Assembly: GCA_028279755.1 (NCBI GenBank)
Contig: JANQNB010000016.1
Location: 1 to 58,435 of the forward strand
From: Candidatus Nanoarchaeia archaeon
GTDB lineage: Archaea; Nanobdellota; Nanobdellia; Woesearchaeales; UBA525
Direction of reading: 5' to 3'
DNA: 58,435 bases
In this document: piece by piece, positions 34,497 through 42,168 of the stretch
Position numbering within the stretch: position 1 is the first letter of the stretch
Layout: each line of letters opens with the position of its first letter
Notes under the pieces: generated by a model
Told to the model about the DNA's origin: nothing
What the model saw: only the letters and a program-made list of their open reading frames with translations
The model's database searches: none
Position numbers and translations under genes: made by a program

Positions 34497-36040
34497 CGTG
34501 CCCTCCCTGTGTAGAAATTGATGACTTTGACGTCCCGGGTCTGCAGGTTCACGACCGGCAATCTCCCAGGTTGGGGCTCAAGGCCGCGCTTCTCCTGGTC
34601 TTCGGTGACGTCGCACCACGCGCTCGCGTTGATCATAGTGACGCCCCGATAGGTCGCGCTTGCCATCCGGTGGATGTGCCCGGTGATGAAGAAATCAGGG
34701 ATTGTGCTGATCACCAACGGGTCTTCGTCCGGGTCCGGCACATAGAGGTTGCTTTTGTGGGTCGGCGCGAGGTGGCGTCGTTGCAGCAGGAATTTCATGA
34801 TAAGCTCTGCGCGTTTCTGGCCGCCGCGTTCCCTGATTGAGGGGACATTATCAGAGTAATAGATCAGGCTGTAGCCGTGGTAGAGTAAAAGTGTGAAGCC
34901 GGGAAAGCCGTCTGCCGCGCCGATAGTGAGCATGCTCGGGCTTGACAACACAGTGACGTTCGGCAGGTCGTAGATGCTCTTGGCAAAGTCCTTGTACAAT
35001 GGCGGCTGTGGCTCTGCGATGCGGCCGGCATCGTGGTTCCCCGGGATGCAGAATATCTGTATGTGGCTTGGCAGCTGTTCGAGCAGCCGTGCGCATTCGT
35101 CGTATTGCTCCTTAATATCCTTGATCAGCAGGTCCTGCTCCTGCCCAGGATAGACGCCGACGCCCTCGACCAGGTCGCCGATCACCACAACATACTTGGT
35201 CTTCGCCGCGATCTGCCGTTGTTCCTCATTCCCGAGCTTGCCGTTGAACCAGGCGATGACTTTCTTGAAATCCTCGACCAGGAATTCCTTGCTCCCGACT
35301 TGTGGGTCGCCGATGATCGCGAGGTATTCTTCTTCAGGGCCTTTCTTGAGCTCGTGCGTCAATGGGATGTCTGGGTAGTAAAGCTCGTTCACGAAGATGA
35401 TGCCGTCGCCGAGCGCGCCGATGACTCCCACAACTTCGTCGTTGACCAGGTCGCGTCCTCGCTCGAACAATTCTTTCTTCTTGTTTGTGATGATGGCTTT
35501 GAATTCTCCTGTCTGGTCCTCGAGCACGAGCATGATGTTGTTGTTCTTGGTGACTGATTTCTCCTTCACCATCGCGATGAGCGCGACGTTCTCGTTCGCG
35601 CCGCGGCCTGCGAGCCGTGCGATCGCGGTCGCTCCCTGCAGCTCTGAGCGGTGACGAAGCATGGCATTCAGGGCTTTGAAGCGCTGGTTGAAATGGCTGA
35701 CAAAATCCCCGTACGTGCGTTTCCTACTCTTCTTGGTGTAGTTTCGCAGAATCCTGATGCCTTTCTCTGCGAGCGCGTCGTCCTTGGCCAGCTCGACCAT
35801 TTTCTCATAGCTCTTGGGTGAGCCTTTTTCCGCCTCGACTTTCGCCTTGTCGAAGCTTTCCCAATCAACACCCTTGTCCAATAATTCCTTATTCTCTTTG
35901 TCGAGCAGCATGGGCCCGTCAGCGTCCGGTTCCAACTGGTCCAGTTCCTCCTCGAGATCTGGACTGACCAGTATGCCTTTTTCCAAGAACTCCAGTATCT
36001 TCTTCTCTTTCATCGGACTCACCGCAGTGGGGTCGCTCAT
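34493..36040 (-). CDS. polB: DNA polymerase II (family D) small subunit DP1
   Basis: 515 residues, the Mre11-like 3'-5' exonuclease subunit of PolD. The OB-fold is around residues 125-200 and the phosphodiesterase domain 230-490: GDLVEG (motif II), CIPGNHD (III), LLYHGYS (IV) and TGHIHRM (V) are all intact. Motif I, normally D-x-H, is D245-P-Q247, so one His is lost. The N-terminal helical region (about 1-110) is a typical linker domain. Start ATG 36040 lies 15 bp after the cdc6 stop (ATG 36013 is an alternative). Co-transcribed with cdc6 and DP2. Confidence 0.95.
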   Translation of the reverse strand: MSDPTAVSPMKEKKILEFLEKGILVSPDLEEELDQLEPDADGPMLLDKENKELLDKGVDWESFDKAKVEAEKGSPKSYEKMVELAKDDALAEKGIRILRNYTKKSRKRTYGDFVSHFNQRFKALNAMLRHRSELQGATAIARLAGRGANENVALIAMVKEKSVTKNNNIMLVLEDQTGEFKAIITNKKKELFERGRDLVNDEVVGVIGALGDGIIFVNELYYPDIPLTHELKKGPEEEYLAIIGDPQVGSKEFLVEDFKKVIAWFNGKLGNEEQRQIAAKTKYVVVIGDLVEGVGVYPGQEQDLLIKDIKEQYDECARLLEQLPSHIQIFCIPGNHDAGRIAEPQPPLYKDFAKSIYDLPNVTVLSSPSMLTIGAADGFPGFTLLLYHGYSLIYYSDNVPSIRERGGQKRAELIMKFLLQRRHLAPTHKSNLYVPDPDEDPLVISTIPDFFITGHIHRMASATYRGVTMINASAWCDVTEDQEKRGLEPQPGRLPVVNLQTRDVKVINFYTGRAR

Positions 36041-36055
36041 CAGCGCATTAACTGC

Positions 36056-37261
36056 TCAGAGGCCAAGGCCTTCAATCAAAAGGGTTTGCACTTGTGGTAA
36101 CAAGGCTTTCGGCAAGCTCAGGCTGATCTCTCTCGTCCTGCCAAAGCGTCCTTTGCTGATCACTTTCGCATTGATCAAGCCGAGCATGTCGTGCTCAGCA
36201 ATGATGTCGCTCACGCGCCGCTGCGTCAAGGGGCGCAAGCCTATCTTGTTGCAGAGGCTCTTGTAATAGTCGTAAATCTCGCCAGTGAACAAGCCGTTCT
36301 TCGTGCTTGCGCTCGTGGCGATGATGGAGTAAAAGACTGCTTGGAACTGTTTTGGCTGGTGTTCGACCACGTCGAGGAAGCGATCGCGTTCGATCTTTTC
36401 CTCGGCTTCGTCAAGGTGCGCGATCGTGACTTTCTCGTCATTATTGCGCTCTGCGAGCTCGCCTGCCACCCGTGTCAGTTCCAGGGCGCGGCGCGCATCG
36501 CCATGCTCGCGCGCAGCGTAGGCTGCGCATTTCGCAATGACTCCTTCCTCAAGCACTGTGTCGTGGAACGCCAGGCTGCAGCGCCGTTTCAGGATGCTTT
36601 GGAGTTGCAGTGCGTTATAAGGTGGGAAGACGAGCTCTTCCTCGCTCAGGCTGCTCTTCACGCGCGGATCAAGGTTGTTGCTGAAGATCAGGTCGTTGCT
36701 GATTCCGATGATGCCGACTTGCGCGTTCTTGAGCTCGCTGTTCACACGCGTCAGGTTGTAGATGATCTCGTCGCCGGCTTTTTTCACGAGCTGGTCGATT
36801 TCGTCCAGGATGAAGATGATGATCTGCTTCTGGCTGTCCAGCGCCTGGAAGAAGATGTTGTAGACTTCATCAGTCGGCAGCCCTGTTGGTGGGATGGCTT
36901 TGCCGAGCTGGCGTGCCAGTTCAGCGATCAAACGATATTCCGTGTCTGCGATCTTCTTAAGCTTGCAGTTCAAGTAGAAAATCCTGAGTGGGATGCCGCG
37001 TTCCTCAGCGACGCGCATCATCTTCTCTGCCGTATAGCGGACCACGAGCGTCTTGCCTGTGCCGGTCTTGCCATAGAGGAAGAGATTGCTCGGCCGTTCC
37101 ACACGCAGGGCGGGCGCCAGGATGTTGGCTATTTGGTTGATCTGCTCGTCCCGGTGCTTGATATCGTCAGGGATGAAGCTGCTCTGGAGCGCTTTTTTAT
37201 TGAGGAACAAGCTACCTTTCTCTAGGAAGTCCTCGAAGAATGTTGTTAACCTCGACCCCAT
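36056..37261 (-). CDS. cdc6: Orc1/Cdc6 replication initiator
   Basis: 401 residues. AAA+ module: Walker A LYGKTGTGKTLVVRY (about 70), Walker B IIFILDEIDQL (about 145), sensor-1 GISND, and the RVKSSLSEEELVFPPY sensor-2/lid region, followed by a C-terminal winged helix (about 310-400, LTQRRVSDIIAEHDMLG) that contacts ORB DNA. It binds origins and loads MCM. The gene begins 6 bp from an ORB-like site and beside the putative origin, and heads an operon with both PolD subunits, so initiator and polymerase are expressed together. Confidence 0.97.
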   Translation of the reverse strand: MGSRLTTFFEDFLEKGSLFLNKKALQSSFIPDDIKHRDEQINQIANILAPALRVERPSNLFLYGKTGTGKTLVVRYTAEKMMRVAEERGIPLRIFYLNCKLKKIADTEYRLIAELARQLGKAIPPTGLPTDEVYNIFFQALDSQKQIIIFILDEIDQLVKKAGDEIIYNLTRVNSELKNAQVGIIGISNDLIFSNNLDPRVKSSLSEEELVFPPYNALQLQSILKRRCSLAFHDTVLEEGVIAKCAAYAAREHGDARRALELTRVAGELAERNNDEKVTIAHLDEAEEKIERDRFLDVVEHQPKQFQAVFYSIIATSASTKNGLFTGEIYDYYKSLCNKIGLRPLTQRRVSDIIAEHDMLGLINAKVISKGRFGRTREISLSLPKALLPQVQTLLIEGLGL

Positions 37262-37266
37262 CGCTC

Positions 37267-37287
37267 GTTCCAGTGGAAACAGAGGTT
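37267..37287 (+). promoter_or_regulatory. ORB-1, overlapping the cdc6 promoter
   Basis: GTTCCAGTGGAAACAGAGGT plus one base. It lies between the minus-strand TATA (GAAACTTTAAATAACC, 37284-37299) and ATG 37261 and covers the predicted cdc6 transcription start, so Cdc6 binding here could repress its own operon. Confidence 0.7.
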
Positions 37288-37299
37288 ATTTAAAGTTTC
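37284..37299 (-). promoter_or_regulatory. BRE/TATA of the cdc6-DP1-DP2 operon
   Basis: Minus-strand GAAACTTTAAATAACC, centred about 30 bp before ATG 37261. Its downstream edge overlaps ORB-1. Confidence 0.6.
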
Positions 37300-37347
37300 T
37301 TATGGAGAAATATCGAGGAATTAACCTCAAGGTTCTAGCATGTATGA

Positions 37348-37373
37348 CACCCCTTCATTTCCTGTGGAAAAGC
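37348..37373 (-). promoter_or_regulatory. ORB-2 (inverted)
   Basis: On the minus strand TTTCCACAGGAAATGAAGGG followed by GTG. The G-string points toward ORB-1, giving an inverted pair about 60 bp apart. Confidence 0.55.
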
Positions 37374-37572
37374 TGTTTTCGGGCTTGTGAGGTCTTCTCG
37401 TGAGTGATTTTGAAGGATTTTTCTCTTTGCCACATTTTTCAATTCGATTTTTTAATTTTCTATATAGTAAATATATTATAATATAATTATTATAACATAA
37501 ACATAACACAATCTAAACAAAATTTCTCATTTACGAAAAACATCAATAAACAACTTTCCCGACGACAAATCA

Positions 37573-37598
37573 CTCTCCACAAGAAATCAACGGGTCGG
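37573..37598 (+). promoter_or_regulatory. ORB-3
   Basis: CTCTCCACAAGAAATCAACG then GGTCGG. It conforms to the TCCAC-GAAA-GGG pattern, weaker than ORB-1. It lies on the far side of the AT-rich stretch from ORB-2. Confidence 0.45.
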
Positions 37599-37689
37599 GA
37601 GAACACATCTTTGTGAGTACTATAAAATAGTAAAAAATCAAAAAGTATTTAAATCTCTGAGCGATTCCACACACTACGAGTGATGCCTC

Positions 37690-38496
37690 ATGATTGTGCA
37701 AAAAGACTTCCTCACAAAAATCAAAGATTTTGGACTGAATAGCTACGAAGCGAAGATCTGGACCGCTTTGCTGAGTCGGGGGGTCTCGACCGCCGGCGAA
37801 CTTTCTGACATTGCGAATGTGCCGCGAAGCCGCTCATACGACGTTCTGGAAAGCCTTGAGAAGAAGGGTTTCATCGTCATGAAGATCGGCAAGCCGATCA
37901 AGTACATCGCGGTGCCTCCAGAGGAAGTCCTGGAGCGTGTGAAAAAGCACATCAAGGACGACGCTGAGAAGCAGGCAGACATGCTCGAGCAGCTCAAGGA
38001 CAGCGATGTCCTCGAGGAGCTGAAGGTCTTGCACACGAAAGGCGTTGACCTGGTCGAGCCGACCGAGCTCACCGGCGCGTTGAAAGGCCGCTCAAACGCA
38101 TACAATCAACTCGATCTCATGATCAAGAGTGCAGAGGAAAGCATCGTCCTCGTGACGACTGAGCAAGGCCTCGCTCGCAAGGCAGACACGCTTGGCCGTG
38201 CAGTCAAGAAAGCGAACGACCGCGGCGTCACGATCCAAGTGGCTGCGCCGATTTCAGCGAAGAACAAGGAAGCTGCTGAGCGTCTGGGCAAGCATGCGGA
38301 AGTCCGCGACCTCAAAGGCGTCAATGCCCGGTTCTGCATCGCTGACGGCAAGGAAGTCATGTTCATGCTGCTCGACGACAGCGACGTGCACCCGACATAC
38401 GACGTCGGCGTCTGGATCAACACCCCGTATTTCGCGGCTGCGCTCAAGAGCATGTTCGAGCTCGCATGGAAAGGCTTGAAAGTCGTCGCGAAGTAA
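37690..38496 (+). CDS. TrmB-family transcriptional regulator
   Basis: 268 residues. The N-terminal winged helix (about 5-70: GLNSYEAKIWTALLSRG, STAGELSDIANVPRSRSYDV, LEKKGFIV) is the TrmB DNA-binding domain; a coiled-coil linker (about 75-120) and a PLD-like/TrmB C-terminal effector domain (SIVLVTTEQGLARKADTLG, VNARFCIADGKEVMFMLLD) follow. Euryarchaeal TrmB proteins sense sugars and repress transport genes; no sugar genes lie nearby, so the effector is unknown. TATA (AGTATTTAAATC, 37644-37655) predicts a roughly 14-nt leader. Confidence 0.9.
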   Translation: MIVQKDFLTKIKDFGLNSYEAKIWTALLSRGVSTAGELSDIANVPRSRSYDVLESLEKKGFIVMKIGKPIKYIAVPPEEVLERVKKHIKDDAEKQADMLEQLKDSDVLEELKVLHTKGVDLVEPTELTGALKGRSNAYNQLDLMIKSAEESIVLVTTEQGLARKADTLGRAVKKANDRGVTIQVAAPISAKNKEAAERLGKHAEVRDLKGVNARFCIADGKEVMFMLLDDSDVHPTYDVGVWINTPYFAAALKSMFELAWKGLKVVAK

Positions 38497-38528
38497 GTCT
38501 TTTAAACAACCACTTTCCCTTTCTCTCC

Positions 38529-39017
38529 ATGATTGTCCGCAAGGCAAAGCTCAAGGAAGTGCCAGCCATTGTCGAGCTCTGGAAAGAGTTCATGCGCGAC
38601 CACGACAAGATTTTTCTCAGTAAATATCCACAACACAAGAAATATCTGAGGCGGAGAAAAGATGCGCCCAAAGTCATGGGTGAGTTTATCAGAAAAAATA
38701 TCCACAGCAAGAATGCCACCGTTGTGGTCGCCGAAGAGAAAGGAAAGCTTGTCGGATATGGCATGATTATGATGAAGAAGGACCCACCAGTGTATGTGGA
38801 GAACACCAACGCGTATATCACCGACCTTTTCGTCAAAAGACAGCACCGAGGTAAAAAAATTTCCTCCGAAATCAAAGATGCGTTGTTGCAGTGGGCACAG
38901 GAGAAAGGCGAACATATTATCAGCCTGAACGCTTTTGTCGTCAACACCCACGCTCGTAATGTCTATAAGAAATGGGGATTAAAGGAATTCAGCGTCAATT
39001 TGAGAAAAATATTATGA
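38529..39017 (+). CDS. GNAT-family N-acetyltransferase
   Basis: 162 residues from ATG 38529. IVRKAKLKEVPAIVELWKEF is the usual GNAT start, AYITDLFVKRQHRGKKISSEI is motif A (the loop RxxGKK is a variant of RxxGxG/A), and LNAFVVNTHARNVYKKWGLKEF is motif B. The N-terminal half contains an unusual basic HKKYLRRRKDAPKVMG loop. Start supported by TATA CTTTTAAAC at 38498-38507. Acceptor unknown. A longer upstream frame is rejected on promoter position. Confidence 0.85.
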   Translation: MIVRKAKLKEVPAIVELWKEFMRDHDKIFLSKYPQHKKYLRRRKDAPKVMGEFIRKNIHSKNATVVVAEEKGKLVGYGMIMMKKDPPVYVENTNAYITDLFVKRQHRGKKISSEIKDALLQWAQEKGEHIISLNAFVVNTHARNVYKKWGLKEFSVNLRKIL

Positions 39018-39323
39018 TTTGTATGGATTCTTCCCATCCAGAATTTTCTCGACCATCTTCTTGTTCTCAACAGTCTCGACGCCGCGCTTGACAAGCTTGC
39101 GCCTGCCGTCGATGACTTCTGCGTCGATCGCGATCTTGACAGGGCAATGCGCTTCAGTCCTACCATTCAGCATGAATGAGTAGAGCGCTGGCGTTTCTCG
39201 GCCTTTCTTCAGGTTCCACACGACATGGCGCGGCGCGCGGCGCTCGTCTTTGGACAATTGATAGGCTTCTCCCCCAAGATTGCACAGGCTGCACAGCACG
39301 CACTGGTCGACGTCGTGTTTCAT
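39012..39323 (-). CDS. Degenerate HdrC/GlcF-type ferredoxin protein
   Basis: 103 residues that follow the N-terminal ferredoxin part of GlcF/HdrC-like proteins: C8-x2-C11-x2-C14 where a fourth Cys-Pro should follow but NLGG occurs; then RRAPRHVVWNLKKGRE (matching SPRGK...LKKG); then the second cluster where only the final CP of the usual C-x2-C-x2-C-x3-CP remains (GRTEAHCPVKIAIDAEV); and the end (RRKLVKRGVETVENKKMVEKIL) matches the family. Too few Cys remain for two 4Fe-4S clusters. It overlaps the FAD-oxidase gene by 4 bp and completes a three-gene oxidoreductase operon. Confidence 0.7.
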   Translation of the reverse strand: MKHDVDQCVLCSLCNLGGEAYQLSKDERRAPRHVVWNLKKGRETPALYSFMLNGRTEAHCPVKIAIDAEVIDGRRKLVKRGVETVENKKMVEKILDGKNPYKS

Positions 39324-40486
39324 ACATACACCCCAGGGTTCAGGATCATGTTGTAATCGCGTTGGTCCTTGAGCTTGATCGCTTCCTTACGGAGCGCCTG
39401 CGGCACATACTCTTTCTTGACCCGGCCGTAGCCGTACTTGCCGCCAGGGGTTGCGCCGAGCGCGACCACGTTGACGCGGAATTTCTCCAGCTCAGCAGCG
39501 CTCTTCAGGCCCGCGAGCATGATGCCCACACCGAGATGGCCGTAGCACGGCACATGCGCCGCTTCGCAGCGAGCGACAAAGCGCTCGATCTGCTCTTCCT
39601 CCAACGAGGCTTCCCCTTCAAAGAGGTAACCTTCATTCCACAAGGCGTGCGTCAGCCGTTTTCGCGCCTGGACCAGTTCGTTCACTTTGAGCGGGTCCTT
39701 ATAGCTGCCTGCATCGTTCGCATACACGATGAAGACGTGCTGGTCTGCGGATAAGCCCATGAGCTTTGAGGAGAACTCGTCGAGATATTCGATCATCAGC
39801 GTCCCCTGGATCTGGCTGGCCCGCTCTGCGTGCGCCAAGGCCTCGCTCGGGTTGTTGACATGGATCACGTCGGCAGTGCGTTTGTGCGTCTTGATCACGT
39901 TCAGGCGCAGCTTTGTTATGACACCAGTGCTGCCTTCCCACCCAAGCACTTTCGCGACATCCTTTCCTTTCAGTACCTGGAAACGACCCAAGCCGTCGAA
40001 GCATTCGATGCGAGCCACCATCTCTGTCCAGTCGCCGAAGAGCATGCTCTCCTCTGTGATCACGTTCTGTGCTGCGAGCCCGCCGATCGTGGCCATCTGA
40101 TTGCTCGGCTCAAGCGGGAAGCTGTACTTGTGCGTGGCGAGCCATTCCTTCAAGGCTTTGAAGGTCACGCCAGCGCCGACGTCGACGGTGTTGAGCTGCG
40201 TGTCCAGCTTGTCGATCGTGTCGAAGCCGCGCAGATCCATGATGACTGCGTCTTTCCTGACTGCGCCGCCGCGTAATCCAGTTCCTGATCCCCGGGGTAC
40301 GATTGGGATCCTATACTGGTTTGCATGTACGAGGATGCGGCGGACGTGCTCGACATGGCGCGGTCTGACGATGACAAGCGGGATCTGCTCGACGCCTGAA
40401 GCATCGTAGCTGTACGCACGCAGGCTTTCCTCATCGTCGAGATAATCGCCGTGCGCGACCATTCGTCGCATCGCTTTGACTTTCAT
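39320..40486 (-). CDS. FAD-binding oxidase (GlcD/D-lactate dehydrogenase type)
   Basis: 388 residues. The PCMH-type FAD domain has PLVIVRPRHVEHVRRILVHA followed by PIVPRGSGTGLRGGAV, the pyrophosphate loop, and TIGGLAAQN. The C-terminal FAD-oxidase domain ends with MLNPGVY-like MILNPGVYV. Family members oxidise 2-hydroxy acids such as glycolate or D-lactate. It is short against typical 450-480-residue homologs, mainly in the cap domain. Electrons would pass to the two Fe-S partners encoded upstream and downstream with 4-bp overlaps. Confidence 0.88.
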   Translation of the reverse strand: MKVKAMRRMVAHGDYLDDEESLRAYSYDASGVEQIPLVIVRPRHVEHVRRILVHANQYRIPIVPRGSGTGLRGGAVRKDAVIMDLRGFDTIDKLDTQLNTVDVGAGVTFKALKEWLATHKYSFPLEPSNQMATIGGLAAQNVITEESMLFGDWTEMVARIECFDGLGRFQVLKGKDVAKVLGWEGSTGVITKLRLNVIKTHKRTADVIHVNNPSEALAHAERASQIQGTLMIEYLDEFSSKLMGLSADQHVFIVYANDAGSYKDPLKVNELVQARKRLTHALWNEGYLFEGEASLEEEQIERFVARCEAAHVPCYGHLGVGIMLAGLKSAAELEKFRVNVVALGATPGGKYGYGRVKKEYVPQALRKEAIKLKDQRDYNMILNPGVYV

Positions 40487-41133
40487 ATACCCTCACCCAG
40501 CAGTTCGGCGACGTCGAGCACCTTTTTCTTCTGACTTTGCAGCATGACATGGCAATGCGGACAGCACGTCACGACTGTCTCCTTGAAATCCTTGGCGCGT
40601 TGCTTGGCCAAGGCTTGTGCTTCTTCCTTATTGTTCCGTTCGAAATCCTGCCCGACGCTGCCGCAGCATTTCTGCACGCTCGGATTGATGTGGATGCCTG
40701 CTCGGCGCAGCACGCCATGCACCACTTTTGCCGAAATGCCGAGCTTCTCCATGAAACAAGGGTGGTGATAGTCAACCCGTTGTTCCTCCCCTTTCTTGAT
40801 CTTGTGCAGGTGCTCCTTGTAGACTTCGACGATATGCATCGCCTCGACATCGTATTTTTCCTTGAAGGTGAGCGCGCAGTGCGGATCGTTCGTGATCACG
40901 CGCGTGATTCCTTCTTTCTTCAGCAGCTCTTTGTTCGCTTCGATGACGCGATGCATCTCTTTCTCATAGCCAGCATACCATAAGGGATAGCCGCAGCAGA
41001 AGTCGAGCATGACGTATTCGATGCCGAAATCGCGCAGCACGTTCTTTGTCGCAGCCATGACATGCGGTAGTTTCGCGCTTGCGAAGCAGCCTGGGAAGTA
41101 GAGCGTTTTCCCTTTTCCTGCGAAAAGACCCAT
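40483..41133 (-). CDS. CCG-domain Fe-S subunit (GlcF/HdrB-like)
   Basis: 216 residues from ATG 41133. Two CCG half-domains: YFPGCFASAKL...LDFCCGYPLW and HHPCFMEKLG...VQKCCGSVGQDF, then VTCCPHCHVML. These Cys clusters bind the noncubane or 4Fe-4S centre of HdrB/GlcF proteins. The usual ferredoxin part is encoded separately and is degenerate (gene at 39012-39323). A longer frame upstream is rejected: TATA (TCTTTATATTTC, minus 41153-41166) lies about 27 bp before ATG 41133. Confidence 0.88.
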   Translation of the reverse strand: MGLFAGKGKTLYFPGCFASAKLPHVMAATKNVLRDFGIEYVMLDFCCGYPLWYAGYEKEMHRVIEANKELLKKEGITRVITNDPHCALTFKEKYDVEAMHIVEVYKEHLHKIKKGEEQRVDYHHPCFMEKLGISAKVVHGVLRRAGIHINPSVQKCCGSVGQDFERNNKEEAQALAKQRAKDFKETVVTCCPHCHVMLQSQKKKVLDVAELLGEGI

Positions 41134-41152
41134 ATCTGGCAAGAGCCTTGTG

Positions 41153-41166
41153 AGAAATATAAAGAT
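41153..41166 (-). promoter_or_regulatory. TATA of the CCG/FAD/ferredoxin operon
   Basis: Minus-strand AATCTTTATATTTC, about 27 bp upstream of ATG 41133. It fixes the start choice. A palindrome (41179-41229) lies just upstream of it. Confidence 0.6.
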
Positions 41167-41178
41167 TCTGCTCTGGAG

Positions 41179-41229
41179 GCTGGCACTGCGGCGCTCTGAC
41201 TTCGTATGCCGCGCCAAGGCAGTGCCAGC
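41179..41229 (-). repeat. Mini structured palindrome of the E1/E2 family
   Basis: Read on the minus strand: stem GCTGGCACTGC, then CTT, then GGCGC, a 16-nt loop, GCGCC, and the partner GCAGTGCCAGC. The outer stem is 11 perfect pairs, the inner one 5, with the CTT bulge between them. The same CTT-GGCGCGGCAT...AGAGCGCC core occurs inside E2 (minus strand, 47818-47920) with a different, also perfect outer stem. It sits about 12 bp upstream of a TATA box, as E1 and E2 do. Confidence 0.6.
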
Positions 41230-41248
41230 TCCGGATCTCCTCTGGAAA

Positions 41249-41261
41249 ACCTTTATATACC
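41249..41261 (+). promoter_or_regulatory. TATA of the SpoIIM-family gene
   Basis: ACCTTTATATACC, about 27 bp upstream of ATG 41282, fixing that start and excluding a longer frame from 41150. Confidence 0.65.
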
Positions 41262-41281
41262 TCTTGCCCGGGAAGGAAGCC

Positions 41282-42133
41282 ATGGTGCTTGAGAGCTTGA
41301 CAAACCCGGCTGCGGCCGAAAAGCGACCCCTGCAGATGCTCGGGCTCGGCGCGCTCTACGCCTCAGTCGGCGCGTGGCTGGCATTATGGGTGTTCAAGAC
41401 AGAGTCGAGTCTGATCATGGTCTTCCTCGCAGCCATGGCAGCCATTCCCTTAATGTACAATACTGTGAAGATGGAGGAGGAGAAGGATCTCCAAGGCATG
41501 GAGGAATCCTGGCTGCTCAAGGAGCACGCCAAAGCGCTCAAGGCCTTCATCTACCTCTTCATCGGCATGACAGTCGCGTTCGCGTTGTGGTATACTGTGC
41601 TGAGCCCAGACACAGTCACTGTGCTGTTCAAGGCACAGGCTGCCACGATCAAGACGATCAATCCTGGCGCGACCGGTTTCGCGACCGGCGGTTTTGCCAC
41701 GTTCACCCGGATCTTCCTCAACAACGTGCGCGTCCTGATCTTCTGCATCCTGTTCAGCTTCCTCTATGGCAGCGGCGCGATCTTCATCCTCGCCTGGAAC
41801 GGCAGCGTGATCGGCACCGCGATCGGCAACTTCATCCGGAACAATCTTGCAGAAGCCGCGACCAAAGTCGGCGTTGCCAAAGCAGGCCATTATTTCCATG
41901 TGATCAGTTTTGGCTTGTTCAAGTACGCGATCCACGGCATTCCTGAAATATTAGCATATTTTGTCGCCGGGCTTGCAGGCGGCATCATCTCGATAGCGGC
42001 AATACGGCATGATTTCGGCACGCAGAAGTTCGAGCATATCCTGCTCGACAGCGCCGATTTATTGCTCCTGAGCCTGATCATCCTCTTCCTCGCCGGCCTG
42101 CTCGAGGTCTGGGTGACGCCGTTGATATTCTAG
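41282..42133 (+). CDS. SpoIIM (DUF95) family membrane protein
   Basis: 283 residues. About seven TM segments; the core ATFTRIFLNNVRVLIFCILFSF, LYGSGAIFILAWNGSVIGTAIGNF and HGIPEILAYFVAGLAGGI are typical of stage-II-sporulation-protein-M homologs. Bacterial SpoIIM belongs to the DMP peptidoglycan complex; archaeal members have no known role and no wall-degrading partners are visible here. Monocistronic with its own TATA box. Confidence 0.85.
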   Translation: MVLESLTNPAAAEKRPLQMLGLGALYASVGAWLALWVFKTESSLIMVFLAAMAAIPLMYNTVKMEEEKDLQGMEESWLLKEHAKALKAFIYLFIGMTVAFALWYTVLSPDTVTVLFKAQAATIKTINPGATGFATGGFATFTRIFLNNVRVLIFCILFSFLYGSGAIFILAWNGSVIGTAIGNFIRNNLAEAATKVGVAKAGHYFHVISFGLFKYAIHGIPEILAYFVAGLAGGIISIAAIRHDFGTQKFEHILLDSADLLLLSLIILFLAGLLEVWVTPLIF

Positions 42134-42168
42134 TAAGATTCTTAACTCGACAGTGATTCCTGGCAGGG

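Larger units (their letters stand above)
37262..37689. other. Probable replication origin (oriC)
   Basis: A 428-bp non-coding region between cdc6 and the divergent trmB-like gene. It contains three ORB-like motifs. ORB-1 at 37267-37287 (plus) begins GTTCCAGTGGAAACAGAGGT, an almost perfect archaeal ORB. ORB-2 at 37348-37373 (minus) begins GCTTTTCCACAGGAAATGAA and continues into a G-string. ORB-3 at 37573-37598 (plus) begins CTCTCCACAAGAAATCAACG followed by GGTCGG. Between ORB-2 and ORB-3 a stretch at about 37430-37515 is nearly pure A/T, a likely duplex-unwinding element. Coding strands run away from it on both sides. This arrangement matches known archaeal origins next to cdc6. Confidence 0.8.
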
